Assembly: GCA_023376005.1 (NCBI GenBank)
Contig: CM042141.1
Span: 91,324,107 to 91,388,106, forward strand
Direction of reading: 5' to 3'
Length of the DNA: 64,000 bases
DNA from: Doryteuthis pealeii
Lineage: Eukaryota > Mollusca > Cephalopoda > Myopsida > Loliginidae
The notes below the pieces were generated by a model. That model was not told the DNA's origin. It searched no databases and saw only the letters and a list, made by a program, of their open reading frames with translations. Position 1 is the stretch's first letter; every line of letters starts with the position of its first letter. Shown here piece by piece: positions 20,996 through 33,199 of this stretch. The position numbers and the translations under genes were made by a program.

Positions 20996-22347
20996 CAGTC
21001 TTAAGTAATGTTAATTAAATGTGAATTAATTATTAGTAAGAAAATATTTTCTTAGTATTTCAAAAATTTAAGGTATTATTATTATATCTTTGAAGCAACA
21101 TGGCTTCCACTGATTGTTTATGTTTGGACCCTATTTTGATAAGAACCTCCTTTTCCCTTAAATAACTTTTCCTATGTTACAAGTAGTAATGTACCAGATA
21201 TAGAATTTTTTTTTTTATCTTGCTAGATATCATTATAATGATACTAACAAGTTTTATGTGCATAAAATGGGTCTATTCAGTCCTGCACAATGTACAGCCT
21301 GTGGCCCATACGTTTGCAACCGGAAAGAGCTCTTGGTTGTGGCCCTTTTAGAGCTTCAAAATAAAACATCTGTGCTCTATAAGAATTAAATTCGTGCGTG
21401 ATATCATGCAAAAATGTTTATTTTTGTGGAAGCCATCACTTTTATCAACGGCACTGTTGTAGTCTAATTACCCTCCCCCACACACACATGCAATTTTTGT
21501 TTTTTTTTTTTTTTTATTTTCTGCCAGATCTCTAGGAAGATTATAGATATGAAAAGAAAACCTCCAAATATATCTAACTCTTCAGATGGGTGCTAGAAAC
21601 TTTGTAATTTTTTTTGTTCAGAGGAAATGATTTTGATTTATATTGAATTCTGTTGTATTGTTGCAGTTGAAATGATACGCTGAAGAAATTTGAGTGCTTA
21701 ATATATTTATTCAAATGCCAGTATCTGGTGCTAACGGATACATTACAAAAAAACACAGAACATAACTTACAAGACAACTTGCCAACAAATAAAGGAGGGT
21801 CAAATGCAGTAAAGATCATTTCCAAATATTAATTAGCCTTATTAATCACTGTTGAAGTCCCTTAAGTAGATTATTTAAGACTATGAGCCAGTCCATCTGA
21901 TAGAGTGCCTGAAGGAGGGGTGCTAGCTACTCTACAACTGAAACCCATAAAGATCAGTAATAATTTGAAGATAGGCAACTAGTCTAGGTGAAGTTGTGAA
22001 TCTTGATCCTTCCTTTTTGAAGATCTGAATCTGGATCACAACCTCTAATTGTAATGACCAACTGAAAACTCCCAGAAATGGAGACTCTCCATCCCTAGAT
22101 ATAATTAACAATCTTCTCAACTACTCTATCTCCTGCCTCCCTCCCTCATTTCCCTTGCCTCATCCAAAGAGCTAGCTCTGCCCTCATCCTACGTCCTAAG
22201 CCAAAACTCACTCCACCTAGATTAGATATTTAAACTCCTGAAAATATTTTGTAACAACCATGTTTTTGTTGATGTCTGCTGCTGCATTACCGCAGTTGAA
22301 ATAAATTACATGAAGAAAATTTAAAGTTTTTTCCTTCAGTTATTCAA
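20996..22347. other. Unassigned part of the left arm
   Basis: Contains a T-run at about 21500-21516 and direct-repeat sequences that mirror 35033-35710. Frames at 21574-21825 and 21932-22120 carry no motif. No gene was recognised. Confidence 0.45.
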
Positions 22348-22366
22348 TATATATATATATATATAT

Positions 22367-23252
22367 AGTGTTCAGGAGAAATTTAAGTTTCATAAGGAAA
22401 AGAAAAAGTGCTTATTAACTACACAATTTTAATTGATTGTAAAGAAATTCAACAGGCACGGAAATTACACTACTGTCAACAAGCTTCACTTAAAATAACC
22501 GCCATTAGCATCGATCGCAGCCTCAATCCCTCTCCAGAACCTGGAACAAGCTGATGTTACAGTTTCCCTGGGAATGGTCTCAAAAACTACCTTAATTCTG
22601 TCAATTAACTGGGCTGTTGTAATGCTGGCACAGCGATTGGTGTCTTTCTCAACAGCACCACATACATAATAATCCATGGGGTTTAAGGTCTGGGGAGTTC
22701 GGAGGCCAAACGTTGGAACTGGTGTAGTAATTAAAATTCGCTGACAACCATTTTTGACTTTTCCCAGAGGTGTGGCAGAGGGGCCGAACCTGCTGCCATA
22801 CATATGGCCTACCATTGGCTACCCTTGTTATCCAAGGCTTGACTAGTGCTTAGCAACTAAGGCATCTGAGGATCCTCCAAAACTTTTTTCTGCAAATTTT
22901 CGAGTAATTCTGCTGTACGAATGCAATCAGATCATCTGTTATGTTGCTTTCTTCTAGCCACAGCTTTGTAGTCTCAATTGCAATTCTCCAGTTCATGCCT
23001 GATTGTTTTTACAGTGTTCAGGGAGCATTGGGCATCAAACATAATCTCCTTATTTTGATGGCCGGTGCAGATCATCATGATACAAGTTATTCTCTTCCAT
23101 GATTCAGGTGGATTCCAGTCATCCATTCTATCTATCATCACGTATATGAATAGAGAAGGGTCCAAGCTTTTAAATGATGCATAGTGTGCGTCAATACCTC
23201 CATCCTACAGAGAAATATAACCAAATATAAATGTCAAATTGATCCCAAACAC

Positions 23253-23253
<1 letters not shown>
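22367..23253 (-). mobile_element. Mariner, internally deleted (copy 2)
   Basis: Terminal repeats AGTGTTCAGGAGAAATTTAA (left, after (TA)n) and, complemented on the right, AGTGTTTGGGATCAATTTGA, then (TG)/(TA)n. It is the mirror image of the copy at 34112-34996. Confidence 0.88.
22486..23200 (-). pseudogene. Mariner transposase pseudogene (copy 2)
   Basis: Minus-strand pieces: DRMDDWNPPESWKRITC and CSLNTVKTIRHELENCN at the N-terminal side, ending in TGA. Then LNPMDYYVCGAVEKDTN and TAQLIDRIKVVFETIP at the C-terminal side, ending ANGGYFK. The central region including the first catalytic aspartate is deleted, and the QQDSAPCHT equivalent is frame-shifted. Here SPDLNP reads TPQTLNP, whereas the mirror copy reads TPQINP, a difference caused by an indel. 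Confidence 0.85.
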
Positions 23254-23293
<40 letters not shown>

Positions 23294-23295
<2 letters not shown>

Positions 23296-24169
23296 GAAGA
23301 GGATTGGAATGAATCCGACAGAATGTAGTGGAGATTTAAAGAACAAAAACTCAGACAAAAGTGTGTAGGATATATTTCACTAGAGCTTTGAGCTCGGCAT
23401 CATCAGTCATTTTAATGAATTATCAGGTTGTCATACAAGTGTTTTATAGAAGGGGTGGTGTTGCGGGAGGATGTGGATAGGAGAGGAGAGGAGGTCAAGT
23501 GGGTGGGTAAGCGTTAGTGAGCAGAGGTTTTGAATCCGGTATGTGTGTTGGGAAGATGTGATGTGTTCGTTTGTAATTTTTATCGTACTTCTAGGTATAA
23601 CTTTCTCTTGAATGCAGTCTTGTAAGAATTTTTAGTAATTCAAAACACACAAGAATGTTTGAAATGTAGACATGGATTTACGGTTTTGAATAAAAAAAAT
23701 ACAACTCTTTAAAAAATTGTAGCAATTAGTATCCTGAATATTTTTTTGCTCAAATTTCAAAAGTTATGGATACTTTAATCATATATGCATCCAAACACAC
23801 ACATGAAAAATATTCAACTCTGATCAAGATAGCTTAGTTCTGACCCAGCAGAGGCAAGAGAATAAAGCAAGGTCTTTTTTTACCAAAAATAACATTTTTC
23901 AGCCTTCTAGCTTTTGAGCTGACTACCTATTTGTTTATATTTGGAAATAGTTGAATGTTGGTTTTAAAACTGCAATGAATTGCTTGACAAAGAAGGGTTA
24001 AGTGGTTGTAGGAAAAATTTCAAGTAATTGGTAATCAAAAAAAAAAAAGAAAGGATGCTTTGTTTGTGAAAGATGTCAGTTGTACACTAGGCTATTTTTG
24101 TAGTGTCCTTATCTCCAGACTGTATGTTATTTAGCTAGTTTATTTTGGTCCGGATTCACGCACACCCTT

Positions 24170-24170
<1 letters not shown>
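23294..24170 (-). mobile_element. TA-flanked DNA element, ~875 bp
   Basis: Lies exactly between two (TA)n tracts. Ends on the minus strand: AAAGGGTGTGCGTGAATCC and, at the other side, GGGAAGAGGATTGGAATG, both leading into GAATCC(G)GAC. No transposase remnant seen. Contains CTTTGAGCTCGGCATCATCA. Confidence 0.5.

Positions 24171-24173
<3 letters not shown>

Positions 24174-24214
<41 letters not shown>
24174..24214. repeat. (TA)n tract
   Basis: About 41 bp of TA. The mirror tract at 33175-33198 is clearly shorter, as expected for slippage or read error. Confidence 0.95.
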
Positions 24215-24216
<2 letters not shown>

Positions 24217-24334
24217 CACAGATTTTATGTTTCAATTTTCAACTTGTCTTACATATGGGGACTGGTCAGTTTTGGCGAACAATTTTATTACTATTTTTAT
24301 CTATATAGTGAAAATTCTTCCAGTCTACAGCCAT

Positions 24335-24425
24335 GTCTGTACTACTGTATGGCTGCACCACTGGGACTCTAACAAAATGTATGGAGAAAAAGCTATGGAC
24401 CTTCTGGGCACAATATTTAAGTTTT
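24335..24425 (+). pseudogene. LINE tail scrap
   Basis: VLLYGCTTGTLT with KCMEKKAMDLLGTIF: the same LINE region as at 16.2 kb, only about 30 codons long, running into family R. Confidence 0.7.
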
Positions 24426-24900
24426 AATATAATTAAATATTGTATTGAATTAGAAAAACTAATGGAATCAAATAAGAACACAAAAAAGATTATTTTTACT
24501 TTATTCTAATTGATTTCAATATAAAATTATACATAGGATTGCTTTTAAGACATTTTAGAATAAAACAATATTAGGAATCAATAACAGCAAGTAATTATTT
24601 ATTAAAACTGGTATGCAAATTATTCACACCATATACTATGTAACCATTTATTTCTAAATGATATATAACACACATTGCAGCCTATTAAACACATTAATAA
24701 TATGGGCTGTTTTGAGGCAAATCCATCTTGGCTAAACCTTAATAGAAACATTGTTAATAGATGAGATGCTAATTAAGATTAAATAATGATTATTTGATAA
24801 CCATCGAGAATATGATGTAAATTACTAAGGGAATTGTGATATTGGTGGTGACATAGTTTTCAGTTACAGACACACACAATCTCCATTATAATAAGATATG
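24400..24900 (-). repeat. Family R copy
   Basis: CTTCTGGGCACAATATTTAA at one edge and ACACACAATCTCCATTATAA at the other. The middle has TTCACACCATATACTATG and TTTTGAGGCAAATCCATC. Confidence 0.7.
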
Positions 24901-25821
24901 TGTGTTGTTAGATGGAAAGTAAGTTTCAGAATTGATAGTCTGATTACACTGCCTGTTTGGGCCAGTATAGTGTATCAAACCCATGCCTTTTGTGTGATGG
25001 TCTGTGATAATTGCTATGGCATAAGCTCTAAGCACACAGTACTTTTTAACTGGTCTCTCGTTGTAAACGATAGTTGACAAACTAGTTTGTATTTAAAATT
25101 TTAGTTATACACAACTGTGTATTTTTAGTTTTATAATGTAAAGTTTTTAGTTCTAACTTTGTATCAAGCAGTCAATACTTGGCTTTGAATTTGAGTAGTT
25201 ATTGTCAGGCAATGTCTTTCAAAAATTAATTTTTACAACGCCCTGAGGGTGTTTTCTGTTGCTAGTAATAATGATTTATCTGATTCATTTTATATATCAT
25301 TCAACTCTAACAGCTACATTTGAATTTTTTAACCTGTAATGAAGTGCCAAAAATTAGACTGTGGTACATTTGTATATTTTTTTTCCCTCTTCCACTTTAA
25401 GAAGTGAATTCAACAGGAATGGCCTATGATGTTTTGGGTCTGTCTCTGTTAGAATTCATAAGGACCCACTAGTAAACCTGAAGTCTATCTTCACAGGTGT
25501 GACATACATAGATATTTTAGACCATTTGATGAACACCTATATGCTTGTCATGTTTCCCAGTGATGATTTCCTTATCCCAGAAAGATCCCTAAACTTTCAT
25601 GTGCAGGTGATACAAAACTGTTTTCAGAAACACTCAGCTGATTTTGACGTATATTTAATTATATGCTTTAAAACTCATTAAAAGTAATATGAGACATATT
25701 GCAGCTGTCATTTTCAGCAGCCACACCCATCAAATACAATTTGGTTGCAGTTATGGACAGTCATGGAACTTACCTAGATATACCAGTATAATGACTCCAG
25801 CACCTCAGAGACCTCATACTA
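24901..25821. other. Unassigned part of the left arm
   Basis: Contains a second family R-like edge (CAACGCCCTGAGGGTG, about 25237) and sequence shared with 18.1-18.8 kb. The 60-codon frame at 25499-25681 (MTYIDILDHLMNTYM) recurs identically at 31715-31897 only because the arms are mirror copies. Confidence 0.45.
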
Positions 25822-26093
25822 CAGTGATGCTGATAGCTTTTTGATTTATTGTGTCCTGGGACATACATATTTGCTTTGAATAAGTCCCCAGGAAAATTTA
25901 TGGGCCCCAATTTAAAGCCATCTAACTCCTACCTTGTAACTTATCCTATGTAATTAATTTCTTAGAAACTGTTGGAATGTATTTACAGTTAGCTTGAAAT
26001 GATGAGGGAAGAAAAAGAAAAACACTGGGATGCATGGATACAATTTTACTGCGTTCTTTTATATTTTTGTGCGTCAGGGACGCAGGACTCTGA
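25822..26093 (+). mobile_element. hMITE copy 5
   Basis: Left end CAGTGATGCTGATAGC, then TTTTTGATTTATTGTGTCC and TTTGAATAAGTCCCCAGG. Toward the right, GTGCGTCAGGGACGCAGGAC precedes a diverged end lacking the terminal repeat. Confidence 0.8.
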
Positions 26094-26279
26094 TACTATA
26101 TTACATAGCTGCCATTATTCAGGTGAAAGGAGGACTTACACACTATTTAGTAGCCATTTATATGGCCTTTTGTATTCCGACTTTAAAAACGTACGTATTT
26201 ACCAAACTCCTCTGTCACGGGCAGGATGTGATACACGGTTGATTTTTTTATTTTTTATTTTTTTAATTTTTTTTTTTAA

Positions 26280-26490
26280 TTTGGAGTACAACTGGTTTGA
26301 ATTCAGTTTTCCTTCTCTTAGCTTTGATAAGACAACTAGTTCAAAGAACCCAATCTACCCTACTATTTACTTATAGCTTGAGAGAGAAGAGATAGATTTA
26401 TCTTTCTCAAAGGCATTAGTGTAAAGAGAAACACAAACAGCCAAGTCCAGGAGATGAACTCATCTTGCTAATTACATTTCCTACAACAAA
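26280..26490 (-). repeat. SINE-2 copy
   Basis: Mirror of the SINE-2 at 30915-31130. Confidence 0.7.
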
Positions 26491-26679
26491 AAAAAAACCC
26501 TTGTATATTTAAAATTTTAAAGTAGCAATACATTGAGTTTAGATCCCTTTTTAGGTCAACTTTCAACATATTTTTGCTGTTTCTAGTTTTTTTTTGTTTG
26601 TTTTTTTCTTCTTAGCTTGGAAGTTACACATCAAAGTGCCTAACATAACCAAGATGGTACAAACAATTTTCAACACTTG

Positions 26680-27060
26680 ATTTAAATATTTTATAACATT
26701 GATAAGGAACTACACAAGAATGCTGCATACTGTTTTGAACACATCCTGGAAGCAATACCTGACGAAAACAGCAACTTACCTCCCATCTTACAAACCTTCC
26801 AAGTTAGACAAAAAGACATACTGTGCAATGCTGGAGAAGTAAGGACAAACTCATAAGCGATGTCCTTCTATGAACTCCTACACATGGACGCACCAGTGTT
26901 GGTCAATCAGCAAAAACTTATATTCATCAGCTTTGTGGGTACTAGGTGCTCTCTAGAAGACTTGCCAAAAGCAATAGCAAAAGTCAATAGAATCTGTGCT
27001 GGTGGTTATGCCTTGAAGATGTTTCTTTTTCTCAATATCATATATTGATTATACTCAAGT
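26680..27060 (+). pseudogene. LINE ORF2 C-terminal remnant
   Basis: Reads NYTRMLHTVLNTSWKQYL then, after frame changes, CSLEDLPKAIAKVNR and RICAGGYALKM. It is the plus-strand mirror of 30365-30720. An N-Y-T-R-M..L-N-S-W-Q block is typical of this LINE tail. Confidence 0.78.
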
Positions 27061-27121
27061 AATATCTTTGATTTTATTATTACACTGGTCTCCTGAGTCT
27101 GCGACCCTGGTGGAATTTTGC

Positions 27122-27345
27122 AAACTACTTTTTATGCATTCAATTATTCCTTCTACATAAACTGTATAAATCTTTCTGCCAGATGAGACGTAACTACTTT
27201 TTATGCATTCAATTATTCATGCCTTCTACATAAACTGTATAAATCTTTCTGCAGATGAGACCTAACTACTTTTTATGCATTCAATTATTCATGCCTTCTA
27301 CATAAACTGTATAAATCTTTCTGCAGATGAGACGTAACTACTTTT
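27122..27345. repeat. 72-bp tandem array (mirror)
   Basis: Three inverted units of the array described at 16593-16811. Confidence 0.9.
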
Positions 27346-27359
27346 CTTAAAAATACAAT

Positions 27360-27830
27360 CATCAGGTCACGCTAACTCTCTCTGCCAAAATGACCTGTTA
27401 GGGGTGATGATTGATCTGGCAGGTCTTTTGCACAGAGCTGATTTATGTATGTTTTTTGCTGGTCAGCCTACAATGTTATGTCCACAGGTAGATGCCCGAC
27501 AGGAGAACATCACTTACGAGTTTGCCCTTGCTTTTCCAGGATGTCTTGTTCATCATACTTGGATGGTTATATGATAGGACGTAAGTGGCTGTACAGCTGC
27601 TTTCTTATAGCTTGTTGTTTCTATGATTTGTTCGGACACCTATAGCATCATGATGTAATTCCATCTAGCTTTTTTCTCAAAGCTTTTCGTCAAAGTCCTA
27701 GTGTGCAGCCATACAGTAGAACTGACACGGCTTAGAAGATCAGATTTCCATATTACTGATAATCTCTCTGTAGCAATCCATGCATTTCCTATGCATATAT
27801 TGACATCCACTTTCTGGGGCTGTAGAATAC
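27360..27830 (-). pseudogene. LINE tail (mirror)
   Basis: Minus-strand GNAWIATERLSVIWKSDLL followed by a broken YGCT segment; inverse of 29575-30045. Confidence 0.75.
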
Positions 27831-27834
27831 GCTG

Positions 27835-28395
27835 ACTGCACCTCTGCAGAGTGGTAAGGCCTCCCAATAGGACAACACCTGTTGGCAAGTGAGTGGTGGA
27901 CCCCCATGATGGTTAAGGGCGAATTCAGGGGCTGGGCAGTCTGACATGCAACATTGTGCTTTGGCCCTTATGATGACTAAACAGGCAATCATAGAGGCTT
28001 CCTTGATCATTAGCTTGGTCATACTCAAACCCTAGCACTATATGATTGTCTCTACTTTATTTCTCTAATAGCAAACTCCAAGAAATCATGCATGCGCTTG
28101 AAAGCAATGACTGTCCTCAGTAAGATATTTAACTGGCATCTAGTGGTGAGTTTCCAAATTCTGGAGTTTTTTGGGGTGTAGAGTACCCCTTCATTGCCAT
28201 TATTCACCAGCCCACTCTGACCTGAGTGGTAGTACCTGTTTAGGGTCCCATTTATGGGTTAGATAGATTTTTTTTAAAATGAGTTTAAAAAAAAATTTGA
28301 TTACTCAACAACAATAAAATAAAGCAAAAACGTTTTTGGCATAAAAATAACCCAAAGTTGACATGCCATAAAATCAAGCCAACCCATTCTGAAAT
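27835..28395 (-). repeat. GGCAT family copy (mirror)
   Basis: Ends at the hairpin GGCATAAAAATAACCCAAAG / TTGACATGCCATAAAATC. Inverse of 29015-29570. Confidence 0.78.
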
Positions 28396-28672
28396 TTAAA
28401 AAAAAATTAAAACACAAAAGAAAGTATATTAATGCAACTATCACAGTATTAATCTCAATTAATCTTTTTCAATGAAAGTTCTAAAATTAAACACTCCTTA
28501 ATGCCATCTAAAAGTAAATAATTTTAGCCCACCTAATGTATATTATTGTAATAATAACTTGATGCTGAATAAAATCTGTGATTATTTTTATTAAATATTC
28601 TGTATCTATAAATTTAAAAAATACCTATTACACCTCCCCCCACCACCCACCTTACCTGTATTGAACTTAAGT

Positions 28673-28728
28673 AATTATGCTAATCTTGTATTGTCTCCTA
28701 CAATCAAATCTTGTTAGTATACAAACTA
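28673..28728. other. Palindrome centre / junction
   Basis: About 55 bp that belong to the left arm only; they are the reverse complement of 15205-15260. The right arm then starts at GTTCAATACAGG. The junction word ACTAA is present at both parental positions (near 15203-15209 in inverse, and near 15258), i.e. 5 bp of microhomology. Confidence 0.8.
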
Positions 28729-29014
28729 AGTTCAATACAGGTAAGGTGGGTGGGGTGGGGGAGGTGTAAATAGGTATTTTTAAATTTATAGATACAGAAA
28801 TATTTAATAAAAATAGATTCACAGATTTTATTCAGCATCAAGTTATTATTACAATAATATACATTAGGTGGGCTAAAATATTTACTTTTAGATGGCATTA
28901 GGAGTGTTTAATTTTAGACTTTCATTGAAAAAGATTAATTGAGATTATACTGTGATAGTTGTCATTAATATACTTTCTTTTTGTGTTTTATTTTTTTTAA
29001 ATTTCAGAATGGGT

Positions 29015-29570
29015 TGGCTTGATTTATGGCATGTCAACTTTTGGTTATTTTATGCCAAAAACGTTTTTGCTTTATTTATTGTTGTTGAGTAATCAAATTT
29101 TTTTTTTAAACTCATTTTAAAAAAAATCTATCTAACCCATAAATGGGACCCTAACAGGTACTACCACTCCAGGTCAGAGTGGGCTGGTGAATAATGGCAA
29201 TGAAGGGGTACTCTACACCCCAAAAAACTCCAGAATTTGGAAACTCACCACTAGATGCCAGTTAAATATCTTACTGAGGACAGTCATTGCTTTCAAGCGC
29301 ATGCATGATTTCTTGGGAGTTTGCTATTAGAGAAATAAAGTAGAGACAATCATATAGGTGCTAGGGTTTGATATGACCAGCTAATTGATCAGAGGAAGCC
29401 TCTATGATTGCCTGTTTAGTCATCATAAGGGCCAAAGCACAATGTTGCATGTCAGACTGCCCAGCCACCTGAATTCCGCCCTTAACCATCATGGGGGTCA
29501 CCACTCACTGCCAACAGGTGTTGTCCTATTGGGAGGGCCTTACCACTCTGCAGAGGTGCAGTCAGCGTAT
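29015..29570 (+). repeat. GGCAT family copy
   Basis: Hairpin ATTTATGGCATGTCAACTTT / GGTTATTTTATGCC followed by the full body to CTCTGCAGAGGTGCAGTC. Confidence 0.8.
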
Positions 29571-29574
29571 TCTA

Positions 29575-30045
29575 CAGCCCCAGAAAGTGATGTCAATATA
29601 TGCATAGGAAATGCATGGATTGCTACAGAGAGATTATCAGTCATATGGAAATCTGATCTTCTAAGCCGTGTCAGTTCTACTGTATGGCTGCACCACTAGG
29701 ACTTTGACGAAAAGCTTTGAGAAAAAGCTAGATGGGAATTACATCATGATGCTATAGGCTGTCCCGAACAAATCATAGAAACAACAAGCTATAAGAAAGC
29801 AGCTGTACAGCCACTTACGTCCTATCATATAAACCATCCAAGTATGATGAACAAGACATCCTGGAAAAGCAAGGGCAAACTCGTAAGTGATGTTCTCCTG
29901 TCGGGCATCTACCTGTGGACATAACATTGTAGGCTGACCAGCAAAAACATACATAAATCAGCTCTGTGCAAAAGACCTGCCAGATCAATCATCACCCCTA
30001 ACAGGTCATTTTGGCAAGAGAGAGTTAGCGTGACCTGATGATTGT
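29575..30045 (+). pseudogene. LINE ORF2 C-terminal remnant
   Basis: The cleanest copy: SDVNICIGNAWIATERLS then VIWKSDLL, a frame break, CTTRTLTKSFEKKARW, then tail residues broken by frameshifts. Same LINE as 16115-16585. It enters the 72-bp array directly. Confidence 0.8.
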
Positions 30046-30052
30046 ATTTTTA

Positions 30053-30275
30053 AGAAAAGTAGTTACGTCTCATCTGCAGAAAGATTTATACAGTTTATGT
30101 AGAAGGCATGAATAATTGAATGCATAAAAAGTAGTTAGGTCTCATCTGCAGAAAGATTTATACAGTTTATGTAGAAGGCATGAATAATTGAATGCATAAA
30201 AAGTAGTTACGTCTCATCTGCAGAAAGATTTATACAGTTTATGTAGAAGGAATAATTGAATGCATAAAAAGTAGT
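30053..30275. repeat. 72-bp tandem array
   Basis: Three units; the middle one has TTAGGTCTC instead of TTACGTCTC, a difference shared with the other copies of the array. Confidence 0.9.
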
Positions 30276-30364
30276 TTGCAAAATTCCACCAGGGTCCAGA
30301 CTCAGGAGACCAGTGTAATAATAAAATCAAGATATTACTTGAGTATAATCAATATATGATATTG

Positions 30365-30720
30365 AAGAAAAAGAACATCTTCAAGGCATACCACCAGCAC
30401 AGATTCTATTGACTTTTGCTATTGCTTTTGGCAAGTCTTCTAGAGAGCACCTAGTACCCACAAAGCTGATGAATATAAGTTTTTGCTGATTGACCAACAC
30501 TGGTGCGTCCATGTGTAGGAGTTCATAGAAGGACATCGCTTATGAGTTTGTCCTTACTTCTCCAGCATTGCACAGTATGTCTTTTTGTCTAACTTGGAAG
30601 GTTTGTAAGATGGGAGGTAAGTTGCTGTTTCGTCAGGTATTGCTTCCAGGATGTGTTCAAAACAGTATGCAGCATTCTTGTGTAGTTCCTTATCAATGTT
30701 ATAAAATATTTAAATCAAGT
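30365..30720 (-). pseudogene. LINE ORF2 C-terminal remnant (opposed)
   Basis: Minus strand of AAGCTGATGAATATAAG etc. encodes SSALWVLGALRRLAK in one frame and CSLEDLPKAIAKVN in another. Mirror of 26680-27060. Confidence 0.75.
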
Positions 30721-30914
30721 GTTGAAAATTGTTTGTACCATCTTGGTTATGTTAGGCACTTTGATGTGTAACTTCCAAGCTAAAGAAGAAAAAAACAAAC
30801 AAAAAAAACTAGAAACAAGCAAAAATATGTTGAAAGTTGACCTAAAAAGGGATCTAAACTCAATGTATTGCTACTTTAAAATTTTAAATATACAAGGGTT
30901 TTTTTTTTTGTTGT

Positions 30915-31130
30915 AGGAAATGTAATTAGCAAGATGAGTTCATCTCCTGGACTTGGCTGTTTGTGTTTCTCTTTACACTAATGCCTTTGAGAAAGATAAA
31001 TCTATCTCTTCTCTCTCAAGCTATAAGTAAATAGTAGGGTAGATTGGGTTCTTTGAACTAGTTGTCTTATCAAAGCTAAGAGAAGGAAAACTGAATTCAA
31101 ACCAGTTGTACTCCAAATTAAAAAAAAAAA
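30915..31130 (+). repeat. SINE-2 copy
   Basis: TAGGAAATGTAATTAGCAAG head, AAGCTATAAGTAAATAGTAG, GAAAACTGAATTCAAACCAG, then an A-rich tail. Confidence 0.75.
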
Positions 31131-31302
31131 TTAAAAAAATAAAAAATAAAAAAATCAACCGTGTATCACATCCTGCCCGTGACAGAGGAGTTTGGTAAAT
31201 ACGTACGTTTTAAAGTCGGAATACAAAAGGCCCATATAAATGGCTACTAAATAGTGTGTAAGTCCTCCTTTCACCTGAATAATGGCAGCTATGTAATATA
31301 GT

Positions 31303-31574
31303 ATCAGAGTCCTGCGTCCCTGACGCACAAAAATATAAAAGAACGCAGTAAAATTGTATCCATGCATCCCAGTGTTTTTCTTTTTCTTCCCTCATCATTT
31401 CAAGCTAACTGTAAATACATTCCAACAGTTTCTAAGAAATTAATTACATAGGATAAGTTACAAGGTAGGAGTTAGATGGCTTTAATTGGGGCCCATAAAT
31501 TTTCCTGGGGACTTATTCAAAGCAAATATGTATGTCCCAGGACACAATAAATCAAAAAGCTATCAGCATCACTG
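31303..31574 (-). mobile_element. hMITE copy 6
   Basis: Right end CTATCAGCATCACTG at 31574. Interior as copy 3; mirror of copy 5. Confidence 0.78.
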
Positions 31575-32505
31575 TAGTATGAGGTCTCTGAGGTGCTGGA
31601 GTCATTATACTGGTATATCTAGGTAAGTTCCATGACTGTCCATAACTGCAACCAAATTGTATTTGATGGGTGTGGCTGCTGAAAATGACAGCTGCAATAT
31701 GTCTCATATATACTTTAATGAGTTTTAAAGCATATAATTAAATATACGTCAAAATCAGCTGAGTGTTTCTGAAAACAGTTTTGTATCACCTGCACATGAA
31801 AGTTTAGGGATCTTTCTGGGATAAGGAAATCATCACTGGGAAACATGACAAGCATATAGGTGTTCATCAAATGGTCTAAAATATCTATGTATGTCACACC
31901 TGTGAAGATAGACTTCAGGTTTACTAGTGGGTCCTTATGAATTCTAACAGAGACAGACCCAAAACATCATAGGCCATTCCTGTTGAATTCACTTCTTAAA
32001 GTGGAAGAGGGAAAAAAAATATACAAATGTACCACAGTCTAATTTTTGGCACTTCATTACAGGTTAAAAAATTCAAATGTAGCTGTTAGAGTTGAATGAT
32101 ATATAAAATGAATCAGATAAATCATTATTACTAGCAACAGAAAACACCCTCAGGGCGTTGTAAAAATTAATTTTTGAAAGACATTGCCTGACAATAACTA
32201 CTCAAATTCAAAGCCAAGTATTGACTGCTTGATACAAAGTTAGAACTAAAAACTTTACATTATAAAACTAAAAATACACAGTTGTGTATAACTAAAATTT
32301 TAAATACAAACTAGTTTGTCAACTATCGGTTTACAACGAGAGACCAGTTAAAAAGTACTGTGTGCTTAGAGCTTATGCCATAGCAATTATCACAGACCAT
32401 CACACAAAAGGCATGGGTTTGATACACTATACTGGCCCAAACAGGCAGTGTAATCAGACTATCAATTCTGAAACTTACTTTCCATCTAACAACACACATA
32501 TCTTA
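31575..32505. other. Unassigned part of the right arm
   Basis: Mirror of 24901-25821. It includes the second family R-like edge CACCCTCAGGGCGTTG at about 32146. The 60-codon frame at 31715-31897 is not supported as a gene. Confidence 0.45.
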
Positions 32506-33000
32506 TTATAATGGAGATTGTGTGTGTCTGTAACTGAAACTATGTCACCACCAATATCACAATTCCCTTAGTAATTTACATCATATTCTCGATGGTTATC
32601 AAATAATCATTATTTAATCTTAATTAGCATCTCATCTATTAACAATGTTTCTATTAAGGTTTAGCCAAGATGGATTTGCCTCAAAACAGCCCATATTATT
32701 AATGTGTTTAATAGGCTGCAATGTGTGTTATATATCATTTAGAAATAAATGGTTACATAGTATATGGTGTGAATAATTTGCATACCAGTTTTAATAAATA
32801 ATTACTTGCTGTTATTGATTCCTAATATTGTTTTATTCTAAAATGTCTTAAAAGCAATCCTATGTATAATTTTATATTGAAATCAATTAGAATAAAGTAA
32901 AAATAATCTTTTTTGTGTTCTTATTTGATTCCATTAGTTTTTCTAATTCAATACAATATTTAATTATATTAAAACTTAAATATTGTGCCCAGAAGGTCCA
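32506..33000 (+). repeat. Family R copy
   Basis: Starts TCTTATTATAATGGAGATTG and TGTCTGTAACTGAAACTATG, ends ACTTAAATATTGTGCCCAG. Mirror of 24400-24900. Confidence 0.7.
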
Positions 33001-33075
33001 TAGCTTTTTCTCCATACATTTTGTTAGAGTCCCAGTGGTGCAGCCATACAGTAGTACAGACATGGCTGTAGACTG
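32975..33075 (-). pseudogene. LINE tail scrap (mirror)
   Basis: Inverse of the scrap at 24335-24425, encoding the same YGCTTGTLTK and KCMEKKAMDL pieces on the minus strand. Confidence 0.68.
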
Positions 33076-33199
33076 GAAGAATTTTCACTATATAGATAAA
33101 AATAGTAATAAAATTGTTCGCCAAAACTGACCAGTCCCCATATGTAAGACAAGTTGAAAATTGAAAATCTGTGATATATATATATATATATATATATAA

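Larger units (their letters stand above)
20904..28728 (-). repeat. Large palindrome, left arm (B)
   Basis: Reverse complement of 28730-36437 over almost its whole length, with corresponding positions summing to about 57,350-57,400. It starts inside a SINE-1 at the gap edge and ends ...GTTAGTATACAAACTAA. Content in order: SINE-1, mariner, TA-flanked element, LINE scrap, family R, hMITE, SINE-2, LINE tail, 72-bp array, LINE tail, GGCAT. Confidence 0.93.

Noticed and set aside
25499..25681. Identical 60-codon protein at 25499-25681 (plus) and 31715-31897 (minus)
   Set aside because: Identity comes from the palindrome arms. The two noisier copies of the same DNA near 18.4 and 19.2 kb do not keep the frame, and there is no motif.
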